Source of the DNA: G963720515 sp963720515
GTDB lineage: Bacteria > Actinomycetota > Thermoleophilia > Gaiellales > Gaiellaceae
Reading direction: 5' to 3'
Assembly (NCBI GenBank): GCA_963720515.1
Contig: OY970397.1
Location: 558,001-622,000 of the forward strand
DNA length: 64,000 nucleotides
This document shows positions 1 to 8,750 of the stretch, in pieces. A program made the position numbers and the translations under genes. The notes beneath the pieces were generated by a model, which saw only the letters and a list, made by a program, of their open reading frames with translations, had not been told where the DNA came from and did not search any database. The number at the start of each line of letters is the position of its first letter. Position 1 is the stretch's first letter.

Positions 1-141
1 TTCGGTTGATTTGCGCTGCTCCGGCGGCGACGGCGTGGAACCGGGCTCTTCACGAGCCGGCACCGCCACCCGTCTGTAGGTGCCGCCGGGTAGGGAATAC
101 GGTCGATCGATTCTAGCCGACGCCGCTCGTATCCTTCCGTC
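1..141. other. Left-edge non-coding stretch with hairpins
   Basis: No convincing coding frame is seen. Positions 41-60 can form a GC hairpin (CCGGGCTC against GAGCCGG around a TTCAC loop), and positions 58-86 hold GGCACC paired with GGTGCC about 14 bases later. This could be a terminator or the end of a structured RNA beginning outside the window. No known RNA family was recognised. The 3' part carries the promoter of the next gene (TATCCT at 130-135). Confidence 0.3.
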
Positions 142-933
142 GTGGGAGGGCGGCCCGAGCGCGCGGCCTGGGATCTCGCGGCCGAGGCCGTGGACGACGC
201 CGTGCGCTTCGGCGCGACCCCGTCGCTCGACCGCCTCGGCCGGCTCGGCCAGGTCGGGAGCCTCGCCGCGCTCGCCGGCGCCCTGGCGGACGAGGAGGCG
301 CTCGCGGGGACGGCGCTCGACCACGTGCGCGAACGCGAGGGTCTGGGGTTCGCGCCGGGCGAGATCGTCGCCGAGCTCCTGGCGCTCGGGCGCGTGCTCG
401 AGCGGCACGGACTCGGCGACCGCCGCGAAGCGCTCGACTGGTGCCTGCTCCTCACCGTCGAGCGGACGACGGCAGAGCTCGGCGAGCGGGCGCGGCGCGA
501 TCCGCTCACGGGCGTCCTGAACCACAAGGCCTTCCACGCGACCGTCGCGCACGAGACGCACCGCGCGCGGCGCTACCGCGGCCGCCTCGCGCTCGTCCTC
601 TTCGACCTCGACCGGTTCAAGGAGACGAACGACACCGAGGGCCACGCCGAGGGCGATCGGCTGCTCCGCGCCGTCGCGGCCGCGCTCGGCGAGACGGTGC
701 GCGAGAACGACGCGGTCGGGCGCCTCGGCGGCGACGAGTTCGGCGTCCTGCTCCTCGACGCGGACCCCAGTGCGGTCGCCGCGTTCCTCGAGCGGTTCGC
801 CTCACGGCTCCCGGAGGGAATCTCGACGAGCGCCGGCGCTGCCTCCCTCATCGAGACGAAGGCCGGCCCGGAGGAGCTGTTCGCCCTCGCCGACCGGCGG
901 CTCTACGAGGACAAGATGCTGCGCGCCGCCTAG
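142..933 (+). CDS. GGDEF-domain diguanylate cyclase
   Basis: The protein of 263 residues carries a C-terminal GGDEF domain (about residues 115-260) with the intact signature GGDEF and an RxxD (REND) five residues before it, the usual inhibitory c-di-GMP site. It should therefore make cyclic di-GMP from two GTP in the cytoplasm. The first ~110 residues are Ala/Leu/Glu-rich, have no membrane segment and match no sensor domain I recognise. The GTG start is chosen because TATCCT (130-135) lies six bases upstream with no ribosome binding site, as in many leaderless genes here. It converges with rluD and overlaps it by four bases. Confidence 0.85.
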   Translation: MGGRPERAAWDLAAEAVDDAVRFGATPSLDRLGRLGQVGSLAALAGALADEEALAGTALDHVREREGLGFAPGEIVAELLALGRVLERHGLGDRREALDWCLLLTVERTTAELGERARRDPLTGVLNHKAFHATVAHETHRARRYRGRLALVLFDLDRFKETNDTEGHAEGDRLLRAVAAALGETVRENDAVGRLGGDEFGVLLLDADPSAVAAFLERFASRLPEGISTSAGAASLIETKAGPEELFALADRRLYEDKMLRAA

Positions 934-1844
934 CGGCGTGCGCGGGCGAGCGCGGCCTCGAGCTCCCCCGGCAGCGGCGACGTCACTTCGATCTCCTCGC
1001 CCGTGAACGGATGTGTGAACGCGAGGCGCGCGGCGTGGAGGAACTGGCGCTCGAGGCCGAGGTCTCCCGCGACGCCGTAGGTCGGGTCGCCGCTCACGGG
1101 GAGGTCGATCGCCTCGAGGTGGACGCGGATCTGGTGCGTGCGGCCTGTCTCCAACCAGACGCGCAGGAGCGCGTGGGACGGGAGGAGCTCGACGACCTCG
1201 AACTCCGTCGCCGCCTCGCGCGCGGTGTCCGTGTCGAGTGAGATGCGCGTCGCGTCGTGGCGGTCCCGGCCGATCGCGGCTTCGATCCGCCCTCGCATCG
1301 AGTGTGGGCGGCCACGGACGAGCGCGATGTACTCCCGCGTGACCTTCCTCTCGCGGATTGCCTCTTGCAGCCGGCGGTGCGCCTCGTCCGAGCGCGCGAC
1401 CACGAGCAGCCCGGACGTGTCGCGGTCGAGGCGGTGCACGATCCCCGGGCGCTCCGGCTCCTCCCCCCCGGCCGCCGCGTGCGCGAGGAGGCCGTGGACA
1501 AGCGTCCCCTCCGCGTGGCCCGCGGACGGGTGGACGACGACACCCGCGGGCTTGTCCACGACCAGCAAGTGCTCGTCCTCCCACGCGACGCGAAGCGGCA
1601 CGGTGTCGTCCGGAACGAGGGTGCTTTCCCGCGCGGGCGGGAGCGTGACGCGGAGCTCCTCCCCGCCCTCGAGCCGGTGGCTCTTCGGGCGCGGCTCGCC
1701 GTTCACGAGGACGTGGCCCTCCGCGAGGAGGCGCTCCGCGGACGCGCGTGAGCCGACGCCGTCGAGCCCCGCGACGAACCGGTCGAGCCGCTCGCCCGCC
1801 GCCTCCGGCGGGACGACGATCGCGAGCTCCGGGAGCGCGTTCAG
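930..1844 (-). CDS. rluD: Ribosomal large-subunit pseudouridine synthase, RluD family
   Basis: About 304 residues. An N-terminal S4 RNA-binding domain (ERLDRFVAG...RASAERLLAEGHVLVNG) is followed by the RluA/RluD catalytic domain, with the active-site motif HRLDRDTSGLLV (catalytic Asp) and the later GRTHQIRVH motif. It isomerises uridines in 23S rRNA. The frame holds no ATG, GTG or TTG upstream of the conserved N-terminus. The best candidate is a CTG at 1844-1842 that overlaps the lspA stop as CTGA, exactly where an ATGA overlap would be expected. The start is therefore uncertain, but the body of the gene is not. lspA-rluD is a classic pair. Confidence 0.85.
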   Translation of the reverse strand: MNALPELAIVVPPEAAGERLDRFVAGLDGVGSRASAERLLAEGHVLVNGEPRPKSHRLEGGEELRVTLPPARESTLVPDDTVPLRVAWEDEHLLVVDKPAGVVVHPSAGHAEGTLVHGLLAHAAAGGEEPERPGIVHRLDRDTSGLLVVARSDEAHRRLQEAIRERKVTREYIALVRGRPHSMRGRIEAAIGRDRHDATRISLDTDTAREAATEFEVVELLPSHALLRVWLETGRTHQIRVHLEAIDLPVSGDPTYGVAGDLGLERQFLHAARLAFTHPFTGEEIEVTSPLPGELEAALARARR

Positions 1845-2395
1845 CGGGATCGAGGCCGGCCGTGCACGCTGGGCTTCCGGTCGGCGGCGAAGAGCGCGAG
1901 GAGGAGGACGGCGACTCCGGTCACGATGAACGTGTCCGCGAGGTTGAAGGCGGGCCAGTAGGTGAGGTCGAGGAAGTCGGTGACGTGGCCGAGGCGGATC
2001 CGGTCGACCAGGTTGCCGGCGCTCCCGCCGATCAAGAGGCCGAGCGCGATCGGCAGCACCGGGTGGCGGGCGCCCGAGCGGGCGAAGTAGACGAGCATCC
2101 ACGCGACGGCGCCGGCGGTGATGAGCGTGACGACGTCGGCCCAGGTGGCGAAGAGCCCGAACGCGATGCCCGAGTTGCGGACGTAGTGGATCGTGAACGG
2201 CCCGGCGACGTCGATCGACTCGCCGAGGTCGAGGCCGCGGACGACGAGGAGCTTCGTCAGTTGGTCGGCGAGGAGCGCCGCGAGTGCGATCGCGACGAGC
2301 GCGAACCACTCGAACGGCGTCGCCCTGAGCGACCGTTCGGCGACGGAGATCGGTACGCGGCCGTCCGTGGCGGACCCCACGCGTACGTCGATCAC
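1841..2395 (-). CDS. lspA: Lipoprotein signal peptidase (signal peptidase II)
   Basis: Integral membrane aspartyl protease that cleaves prolipoproteins after lipidation. Four hydrophobic segments are visible. The catalytic motifs are present: the NSGIAFG loop and GNLVDRIRLGHVTDFLDL, then FNLADTFI, which supply the two catalytic Asp residues. About 184 residues, slightly longer than usual at the N-terminus. The start is uncertain: GTG 2395 and GTG 2380 both lie after the stop of the preceding dksA-like gene (2413) and neither has a good ribosome binding site. Its substrate in this window would be the PASTA lipoprotein at 47.6 kb. Confidence 0.85.
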   Translation of the reverse strand: MIDVRVGSATDGRVPISVAERSLRATPFEWFALVAIALAALLADQLTKLLVVRGLDLGESIDVAGPFTIHYVRNSGIAFGLFATWADVVTLITAGAVAWMLVYFARSGARHPVLPIALGLLIGGSAGNLVDRIRLGHVTDFLDLTYWPAFNLADTFIVTGVAVLLLALFAADRKPSVHGRPRSR

Positions 2396-2412
2396 CTGTC
2401 GCGACCCGTTCG

Positions 2413-2778
2413 TCAGCGCTGCTCTTCGATCCGTTTGCACTCGATGCACTTCGTCGCGGACGGCATCGCCTCGAGACGCTCCTCCCCGATGGAGTTCCCG
2501 CAGCGCGCGCACGTCCCGAAGGTCCCGTCGTCGAGCCGCCCGAGGGCGGTGTCGATCGCCGCCAGAAGGCCGGCGGAGTTCTCCTCCAGGGTGTAGCCCA
2601 CCTCGCGGTCGACGGTCACGGTGGCGACGTCGCCGATGTGGTTGTCGGCCGCCTCCTCGCCCGTCTCGTCCTCGATCGAGCCCGGGTTCTCGTCGTGGAG
2701 ATACCCCAGTGCGCGCTCGACCCGGCCGCGCTCGTCGAGGAGCTTCGCGCGGTATCCGTCGGTGTCCAGCTGCGCCAC
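2413..2778 (-). CDS. DksA/TraR-family zinc-finger protein
   Basis: The 121-residue protein ends in a C4 zinc finger (CARC...CIEC) preceded by an acidic alpha-helical region, the layout of TraR/DksA proteins that bind the RNA polymerase secondary channel. Actinobacterial members of this type are mostly uncharacterised, so a role in transcription is inferred. The GTG start has TATACT at 2790-2785, six bases upstream, and no Shine-Dalgarno, suggesting a leaderless mRNA. Next downstream is lspA. Confidence 0.75.
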   Translation of the reverse strand: MAQLDTDGYRAKLLDERGRVERALGYLHDENPGSIEDETGEEAADNHIGDVATVTVDREVGYTLEENSAGLLAAIDTALGRLDDGTFGTCARCGNSIGEERLEAMPSATKCIECKRIEEQR

Positions 2779-2809
2779 CGACCCAGTATAGCCCTGGCCC
2801 TGACGGGCT

Positions 2810-3283
2810 CTAGCCGGTGCTTTCGAGGGCCTCGTGCCCGGCCGTTTCGGCGTCCAGGCGGTCGAGCGCGCCCATGAGAAACGCCCGGTAATCGGCCCTC
2901 AAGTCGGTCTCGAGGGAGCGGAGCCGCCGCACCTCTGCGCGGACCCGCTCGCGCTCCGCCTCGGCGTTCGCGGTCATCTCGCGGGCTCGCAGACGCGCCT
3001 CCTCGAGGATGATGTCGGCCTCCTTGCCGGCGTTGGTGCGGAGCTCGTCGGCGGCCTTCTCGGCGGACACGAGGCTGTTCCGAAGGAGGACGTCGAGCTC
3101 CTTGTAGCGCTCGAGGTCCGTCTCGAGCCGCTCGACCTCGTCGCGGAGGTCGGCGCGGTCGCGCCAGACGTCCTCGAAGCTCTCCTGGATCTCGCCGAGC
3201 AGCTGGTCGACGGCGCCGCGACGGTAGCCGAGGGCGCGGCGCGGAAGATGGACATGGCGAATCTCGACGGGTGCGAGCGTCAC
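2810..3283 (-). CDS. divIVA: DivIVA-like cell division/polarity protein
   Basis: 157 residues. The N-terminus has the DivIVA membrane-binding pattern (IRHVHLPRRALGYRRGAVDQLL), followed by a long charged coiled coil (about residues 30-140). DivIVA proteins recognise negatively curved membrane and, in actinobacteria, organise polar or septal growth. The gene order sepF-yggT-divIVA on one strand is typical of the end of the division cluster and supports the call. GTG start, 10 bases after the yggT stop. Confidence 0.85.
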   Translation of the reverse strand: MTLAPVEIRHVHLPRRALGYRRGAVDQLLGEIQESFEDVWRDRADLRDEVERLETDLERYKELDVLLRNSLVSAEKAADELRTNAGKEADIILEEARLRAREMTANAEAERERVRAEVRRLRSLETDLRADYRAFLMGALDRLDAETAGHEALESTG

Positions 3284-3293
3284 CCGGCCCTAT

Positions 3294-3596
3294 TCAGCGG
3301 AGCCGGTCCAATACCTCCTGCACGACCCGGTTCGCGATCAGGAGCGCGAAGATCGCGAGGATCGGCGAGAGGTCGAGCCGCAGTCCGCCGAGGTCGAACT
3401 GCGGGAGGAACCGCCGGAAGACGTTCAGGTACGGCGACACGACGTCGTAGAGGAACCGCTGGATCCGGTTCAGCCACAGCGTGTACGGCATGGGGATCCA
3501 CGACATGAGGATGTAGAGCAGGATCAGCGCCAGGTAGACGTACGTGAGCGTGTTGACGAAGTCCTGAGCCGCGCTGATCCAGTCCGCCAGGAGCAT
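3294..3596 (-). CDS. yggT: YggT-family membrane protein
   Basis: 100 residues with two hydrophobic segments (about 12-35 and 75-95) and the YggT signature region ILMSWIPMP...PYLNVFRRFLP. Function is not settled; family members sit beside sepF and divIVA and are linked with division or osmotic tolerance. The ATG start has TAGATT at 3611-3606, nine bases upstream, without a ribosome binding site. Confidence 0.85.
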   Translation of the reverse strand: MLLADWISAAQDFVNTLTYVYLALILLYILMSWIPMPYTLWLNRIQRFLYDVVSPYLNVFRRFLPQFDLGGLRLDLSPILAIFALLIANRVVQEVLDRLR

Positions 3597-3656
3597 CCGG
3601 CGAGAAATCTACGTTCACGGCCGGAAGTCCGCCCGGATCGACGCGAAATCCGGCGG

Positions 3657-4232
3657 CTAAGACTGGTTGAAGAAGCCGCGCTCGATGAGGCGGGCGCGCT
3701 CCTCCGCGGAGACCTCGACGTTGCGCGGGGTGAGGAGGAACACCTTGTCCGCGATCCGCTGCATGCCGCCGTTCAGCGCGTACGTGAGGCCGCTCGAGAA
3801 GTCGATGAGGCGCTTCGAGAGCTCGGTCTCGGTCCCTTGGAGGTTCAGGATGACCGGGACGGCGTCCTTGAACTTGTCCGCGATCGCCTGGGCGTCCGAG
3901 AAGCTCTGCGGGACGACGAGGTGGACGCGCACGTTCGCGCTCGCAACCGCCTCGAGCGGCGGGCGGCCCCGCCCACCGGACGACCCGGAGCCGGAGCCGG
4001 ACCCCGAACGGAGCGTGGCGGTCTGCTGGACGTCGTCGGGCTCGGACCAGTCGTCGAACTCGGCGTTGCTCCTGCCACGCCGAGAGGAGTGCAGCCGCCG
4101 GACGTTCGGGCGCTCCCGGTAGCCGCGGTCGAGCTCCTCCTCGGCGTCGAAGGCCTCGTCGTCCCAGTACTCCTCCTCTTCGACGATGCCGAAGTAGACG
4201 AGAGCCCGGTTCCACACGTCTCCCACACCCAT
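3657..4232 (-). CDS. sepF: Cell division protein SepF
   Basis: 191 residues: an N-terminal amphipathic membrane helix (VWNRALVYFGIVEEEEYW), a low-complexity linker with a Ser/Gly run near residue 80, and the C-terminal SepF domain (about 95-185; VVPQSFSDAQAIADKFKD, LQGTE, RLIDFSSGLTYALNGGMQRI). SepF tethers FtsZ to the membrane and is essential in actinobacteria, which lack FtsA. TAGAAT at 4248-4243 lies ten bases before the ATG, and its TAG is also the stop codon of yggS, so sepF seems to have its own promoter inside the upstream gene's end. Confidence 0.9.
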   Translation of the reverse strand: MGVGDVWNRALVYFGIVEEEEYWDDEAFDAEEELDRGYRERPNVRRLHSSRRGRSNAEFDDWSEPDDVQQTATLRSGSGSGSGSSGGRGRPPLEAVASANVRVHLVVPQSFSDAQAIADKFKDAVPVILNLQGTETELSKRLIDFSSGLTYALNGGMQRIADKVFLLTPRNVEVSAEERARLIERGFFNQS

Positions 4233-4245
4233 CTAGCGCCGGATT

Positions 4246-4854
4246 CTAGCCCTCGAACAGGATCGAACCGACCCGTACGAAGGTCGCGCCCTCCTCGGCG
4301 GCCGCGCGGTAGTCCTGCGACGTTCCCATGGAGAGCTCCGCGAGGCCGTGCTCCTCGGCGAGCTCGCGCAGGCGGCGGAAATAGGGGCGCGACGCCTCGG
4401 CGTCCCCGGCAAGCGGGGGCATCGTCATGAGTCCGCGTACCTCGACGCCCGCCCCGCGCGCCTCCGCGAGGAAGGCGTCGAGCGCGTCCGGCACGACGCC
4501 CGACTTCGTCTCCTCGCCGGACAGGTTCACCTCGACGAGCGCAGGCGCGGTCAGCCGCCGCGCCGCCGACAGGGAGTCGAGCGAGTGGACGAGCTCCACG
4601 AGGCTCGAGACCGCCGGCGCCTTCCGCGACTGGAGGTGGCCGATGAAATGCCATCTGAACGCGTCGGCGTAGCGCTCGTGCTTCGCCTGGAGATCCTGGA
4701 GCCTGTTTTCCCCGACGGTCTCCACGCCGGCCTCGGCGAGGATCGCCATCTCGTCGACCGTGACGTACTTCGTGGCCACGACCACGCGCACGCCGGAGCC
4801 GACCTCCCCCTGAATGCGGGCGAGGTTCTCCGCGATCCGCTCAGGCGAGTGCAG
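4246..4854 (-). CDS. yggS: PLP-binding protein YggS/PLPBP
   Basis: Single-domain alanine-racemase-fold protein involved in pyridoxal phosphate homeostasis. Visible motifs are VVATKYVTVDEM (PLP lysine), GENRLQDLQAK, FIGHLQSRK, VEVNLSGEETKSG, LSMGTSQDY and the C-terminal VRVGSILFEG. A GTG at 4791 would cut off the first helix. In-frame CTG at 4854 restores it (SPERIAENLARI) and has AGGGAG six bases upstream, so I prefer this CTG start (202 residues). It overlaps the end of pgeF by 14 bases. Body certain, start provisional. Confidence 0.85.
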   Translation of the reverse strand: MHSPERIAENLARIQGEVGSGVRVVVATKYVTVDEMAILAEAGVETVGENRLQDLQAKHERYADAFRWHFIGHLQSRKAPAVSSLVELVHSLDSLSAARRLTAPALVEVNLSGEETKSGVVPDALDAFLAEARGAGVEVRGLMTMPPLAGDAEASRPYFRRLRELAEEHGLAELSMGTSQDYRAAAEEGATFVRVGSILFEG

Positions 4855-5566
4855 CGACGACTCCCTGGCGGCCGGTCCGGCCGTGGTCGCGGCGGTGGGA
4901 GAAGAAGAGCTCGGGCTCGCAGGAGGTGCAGTGCGGGCTTCGCTCGATCCTCGTCACGCCGGCCTCGCGCAGTGCGAGCTCGGCGGCGAGCGGCAGGTCG
5001 AGGTGGCCGTCGGGCGCGACCTCGTCCCCGAAGCGGTAGCGGAACGGGCCGGCGACGTCCTCCTCCACCTCGTAGCAGCACGGGCCGATCCCGGGGCCGA
5101 TCGCCGCGGCGGACGCCTTCCCGCAGAGGGCCTCGACACCTTGGGCCGCAATCCCGGCCAGGAGCCCGCGCCAGCCGGCGTGCAGGACGGCGAGTCGCGG
5201 CACGCCGGTCGTGCGCGCGAGCGCGATCGGCAGGCAGTCCGCGGTCACGAGCATGAGCGCGAGGCCACGCTCCGACGTCACGAGCCCGTCGCAGGCGGGG
5301 TAGCGCGTCCCCGGGGTGACGAGCCCGAACGGCTGGGCCTCCTCGACCCGCGCCGCGTGCACCTGGTACGCCATCGTCCCGCGCTCGGGGTCGAGCCCGC
5401 GCTCCTCGCAGAGCCGCCGTCGGTTCTCGACCACGCGCTCCGGCTCGTCCTCCGTGAGAAGCCCGAGGTTCAGGGAGCTGAAGTCGCCCTCGCTGACGCC
5501 GCCGTCGCGCGTCGAGAACGCGACCGCATAGCCCGGCGGCGCGGTGTCCCACGGCAGCAGCCTCAT
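4841..5566 (-). CDS. pgeF: Multicopper-oxidase-fold purine nucleoside phosphorylase (PgeF/YfiH family)
   Basis: 241 residues with the family motifs STRDGGVS near the N-terminus, YQVHAARV, LMLVTADCLPIAL, AVLHAGWRGL and GPGIGPCCYEV, which supply the His/Cys metal site. Family members cleave adenosine/inosine and affect peptidoglycan editing; older names are polyphenol oxidase or laccase domain protein. The ATG at 5566 overlaps the stop of the M50 protease gene as ATGA, which fixes the start. It sits just before yggS and sepF, a common arrangement. Confidence 0.88.
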   Translation of the reverse strand: MRLLPWDTAPPGYAVAFSTRDGGVSEGDFSSLNLGLLTEDEPERVVENRRRLCEERGLDPERGTMAYQVHAARVEEAQPFGLVTPGTRYPACDGLVTSERGLALMLVTADCLPIALARTTGVPRLAVLHAGWRGLLAGIAAQGVEALCGKASAAAIGPGIGPCCYEVEEDVAGPFRYRFGDEVAPDGHLDLPLAAELALREAGVTRIERSPHCTSCEPELFFSHRRDHGRTGRQGVVAALA

Positions 5567-6195
5567 CCGCCCACGATTCTGAGCATCGCCTCCGTCGAGT
5601 GCGTGAAGAGACTGGACATGATCTGGTTGAACTCGCGCTGGAAGACGATCACGAGCGCGAAGATCCCAATCATCCCGTATTGGTCGAGCCGTGACCACTG
5701 GATGTACATCGCGTCGCTCATGAACGCGCCGACGATGCGCGAGCCGTCGAGCGGCGGAATCGGGATGAGGTTGAAGATCCCGAGCACGAGGTTCACCTGG
5801 TACGAGAGCGAGAGCACCCGCCACGCCTCGCCGAACGGGTCGAGGCTCCCGTGGACGAGAACCGCGAGGCAGACGAGCGCGATGACGAAGTTGACGACCG
5901 GGCCGGCGATCGCGACGAGGCCCATGTGCTCCTTCGGCTTGCGGAAGTTCATCGGGTTCACGAGCACGGGCCGCGCCCAGCCGAAGATGAACGGCGTCGT
6001 GAAGTACGTGATCGCGAACATCGCCGAGCCGAGCGGGTCGATGTGCGGGATCGGGTTCAGCGTGAGCCGGCCCGCGTCCCGCGGCGTCGGGTCGCCGAGC
6101 CGGTCGGCGACGAACGCGTGCGCGAGCTCGTGCAGCGTCATGCTCGCGATCAGCACCGGCAGCAGGTAGAGGAAGGTCTCGACGTTGCCGCTCAT
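5563..6195 (-). CDS. Site-2-protease-like zinc metalloprotease (M50, YwhC type)
   Basis: 210 residues, about five or six hydrophobic segments. The zinc motif HELAH is at residues 22-26 and the second motif NLIPIPPLDGSR supplies the third ligand (Asp). These intramembrane proteases lack a PDZ domain; substrates of this subgroup are unknown. The ATG overlaps the TGA of the upstream nucleotidyltransferase gene (6192-6195), so translation is probably coupled. Confidence 0.85.
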   Translation of the reverse strand: MSGNVETFLYLLPVLIASMTLHELAHAFVADRLGDPTPRDAGRLTLNPIPHIDPLGSAMFAITYFTTPFIFGWARPVLVNPMNFRKPKEHMGLVAIAGPVVNFVIALVCLAVLVHGSLDPFGEAWRVLSLSYQVNLVLGIFNLIPIPPLDGSRIVGAFMSDAMYIQWSRLDQYGMIGIFALVIVFQREFNQIMSSLFTHSTEAMLRIVGG

Positions 6196-8750
6196 CGCGC
6201 TCCGACGAGCTCGCGGGCCGCGTCGAGCTCGGCCGCGCGGCCGCGCAGCTCGCCGTTCAGCTTCCGGCGCAGGAGCTCGCCGAGGATCTCCCCCACGCGC
6301 GGCGACTCGGCGATCCCGAGGCCGGCCAGGTCGCCGCCGTCGATCTCCAGCTCGACGCCCCGGAGACTGTCGAAATACCGCGCGAGCCGGCCGCGGACCG
6401 GCTCGTCCGCATAGGCGAGCGCCAGCAGCGCCCCGTCGGGGTCGTGCGGCTCGACGAGGCGGCGGATCTCGGCGGGCTCGTCCGTCTCGGCGAGCAGGTC
6501 GAGGAGCCGCGGTGCCACGGTCACCGCGTCCGCGATCAGGTCGGCGTCGCGCCTGCGGAGCCGGAGGCGCGTGAACCAGTCGTAAAGCTCGTCCGGCGGG
6601 AGGCGCCGCGCGAGCACGGCGAGCCGGGTGCGCCAGGCGGGCACCTCGGGGGCGTAGGCCGGCAGGAGCTCGTCGAGCTCGCCGATCAGCCGCACGGCCT
6701 CGTCGTCCGCAGCGAGGTGCGGATGGATGGCCGCGGCGACGCCCAGCTCGTCGAGCCGCGCGATCGCCGCGTCGACGCGCTGCTCCGAGAGGAGCTGGCG
6801 GAGCTCGTCGCGCAGGCGTGCGCTCGAGAGCTCGCCCACGAGGTCGAGCTTCACGCAGCCGCGCGCAAGCGACGCGGTATGGCCGTCCATCCGGAAGCCG
6901 TAGCGGTTCTCGTAGCGGATCGCGCGGAAGATCCGGGTCGGGTCGTCGATGAACGAGAGCGGATGGAGCACGCGCACGACGCCCGCCGCGAGGTCCGCGA
7001 CTCCGCCGAAGAAGTCCACGAGCCGCCCGAAGTCCTCGCCCTTGAGCGAGACGGCCATGGCGTTGACCGTGAAGTCGCGCCGGAAGAGATCCTGGCGGAG
7101 CGTCGCCCGCTCGACCCGCGGCAGCGCGGCCGGGTGCTCGTAGAACTCGGTGCGGGTCGTCGCGACGTCCACGCGCGTGCCGTCGTCCGCGATGACGATC
7201 GCCGTGCCGAACTTCTCGTGCGGGACCGCGCGGCCGCCGAGCGCGCTCGCGAGCGCGCGCCCGAATGCGATGCCGTCTCCCTCGACCGCGATGTCGACGT
7301 CGAAGCTCGGCTCGTCCATGAGTACGTCGCGGACTGCGCCGCCGACGAGGTAGACGCCTTCGAAGCCCTCCCCCACGGCCTGGACGGCCTCGAAGACCGC
7401 CGCGAGGGGCGCGATTGCGAGCAGGCGCTCACGGAGGTCCGGCACGGGTCCCTCCGTCGCGCCGACCGGCTCCTCGAGCGCGCGCAGGACGTCGCTCCGC
7501 GTGACGACACCGACGATCTCGCCGTCGCGCACAACTGGCACGCGGCCGGCCTCGGAGGCGCCGAGCAGACGCTGGAGCTCGACGAGCGACGTGTCCTCGT
7601 CGCACGTCGTGAGCGTCGAGCTCATCACGCTCTTCACCGGCGCGTGGGCGAGCTCGTGACCCATGGCCTTGTCGAGATCCTCCCGCGTGACGGCACCGGC
7701 GAGCTCGTGCGGATCGCCGACGAGCATCCCGCTCTGGCGGTGGCGCTGGCACTCGACCATCGCGTGCGCGACGGTCGTGTCGGGCGAGACGAACCGCGGC
7801 GGGCGCGACATCACGAGCGCGGCGGTCAGTGGACGGAGGACCGCGCCCGGTAGCGCTTCGAGCACGCGCTCGCGCGCCTCGGCGAGCGTGCCGCGGAAGA
7901 CGGCCGACGAGGCCTGCGCGTGGCCGCCGCCGCCGAGCGCTCCGGCGATGAGCGACGCGTCGAGCTCGGCGACGCGGGTGCGCGCGACGCAGACGACCCG
8001 CTCGTCCATCTCGACGAGCGCGACGAACGCCCGCGCGTCCGTGAGATCCACCGCCTTGTGCACGAGCGTCGAGATCCCGTCCACGTACTCGGGCCAGGCG
8101 ACGGCGGCGACGAGCACGTCGAACCCGCCCGCCCCATGCGTCTCCACGGCGCCTAGGAGCGCCTCGAAGAGCGCCCGCTCCTCTTCGCCGAGCGGCGAGT
8201 GGAGGTAGCGCGCGATCGTCTCCTGCTGCGCACCGTGGCGCAGGCACCACGCGAGCGCGTCGGCGTCTCGTTGGCTGACGCGCGGGTAGGTGAGCGAGCC
8301 CGTGTCTTCGTGGATGCCGAGCGCGAACGCGGTCGCCTCGAGCGGCGTCGGCTCGATCTCCCGCTCCGCGAGGATCCCGACAAGCGTCGTCGTGAGGGCG
8401 CCGTCGTCCGAGACGACGAGGTTGCCCTCGTCCACCCACTCGGGCGTCTCGGAGCCGTGGTGGTCGAACGCGAAGACCTCGACACCCTGGCGCTGCGCGA
8501 CCTCCTCGAACTCGCCGAGGCGCGCGGCGTGCACGGTCTCGACGACGATCAGGCGTTCGATCGCCTCGTGGTCGACCGTGCCGGTTTCCGCGAGGCCGAG
8601 CTCGTCCGCGTGCAGGCGTACGAACTCCCGCACGTTGCGGTTCAGCGAGCCGGGGAGCGCCGCGACCGCGCCGGGGTAGAGCCGCCGGGCGGCGAGCATG
8701 GACGCGAGCGCGTCGAAGTCCGTGTTCGTGTGGGTCGTGATGACGTCCAC
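6192..8750 (-). CDS. DHH-CBS-CBS-tRNA nucleotidyltransferase/poly(A) polymerase-like protein
   Basis: About 852 residues in three parts. Residues 1-310 are a DHH phosphoesterase domain (NTDFDA at 10-14, FDHHGSE at 95-101, GGGGHAQA later). About 315-435 are two CBS domains. About 460-850 are a class II nucleotidyltransferase head with LVGGAVRD, the FDVDIAVEG catalytic aspartates, RRDFTVNAMA and DPTRIFRAIRYENRYGFRM. Such fusions are known in deep-branching bacteria and act as CCA- or A-adding tRNA enzymes; which bases this one adds cannot be read from sequence. The GTG start has TAACCT (8763-8758) seven bases upstream. No other CCA-adding enzyme is in the window. Confidence 0.85.
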   Translation of the reverse strand: MDVITTHTNTDFDALASMLAARRLYPGAVAALPGSLNRNVREFVRLHADELGLAETGTVDHEAIERLIVVETVHAARLGEFEEVAQRQGVEVFAFDHHGSETPEWVDEGNLVVSDDGALTTTLVGILAEREIEPTPLEATAFALGIHEDTGSLTYPRVSQRDADALAWCLRHGAQQETIARYLHSPLGEEERALFEALLGAVETHGAGGFDVLVAAVAWPEYVDGISTLVHKAVDLTDARAFVALVEMDERVVCVARTRVAELDASLIAGALGGGGHAQASSAVFRGTLAEARERVLEALPGAVLRPLTAALVMSRPPRFVSPDTTVAHAMVECQRHRQSGMLVGDPHELAGAVTREDLDKAMGHELAHAPVKSVMSSTLTTCDEDTSLVELQRLLGASEAGRVPVVRDGEIVGVVTRSDVLRALEEPVGATEGPVPDLRERLLAIAPLAAVFEAVQAVGEGFEGVYLVGGAVRDVLMDEPSFDVDIAVEGDGIAFGRALASALGGRAVPHEKFGTAIVIADDGTRVDVATTRTEFYEHPAALPRVERATLRQDLFRRDFTVNAMAVSLKGEDFGRLVDFFGGVADLAAGVVRVLHPLSFIDDPTRIFRAIRYENRYGFRMDGHTASLARGCVKLDLVGELSSARLRDELRQLLSEQRVDAAIARLDELGVAAAIHPHLAADDEAVRLIGELDELLPAYAPEVPAWRTRLAVLARRLPPDELYDWFTRLRLRRRDADLIADAVTVAPRLLDLLAETDEPAEIRRLVEPHDPDGALLALAYADEPVRGRLARYFDSLRGVELEIDGGDLAGLGIAESPRVGEILGELLRRKLNGELRGRAAELDAARELVGAR

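Noticed and set aside
80..520. Long Arg/Ala/Pro-rich open frames overlapping real genes throughout
   Set aside because: These are shadow frames of high-GC genes. They lack domains and conserved starts and run opposite to or inside well-supported genes.
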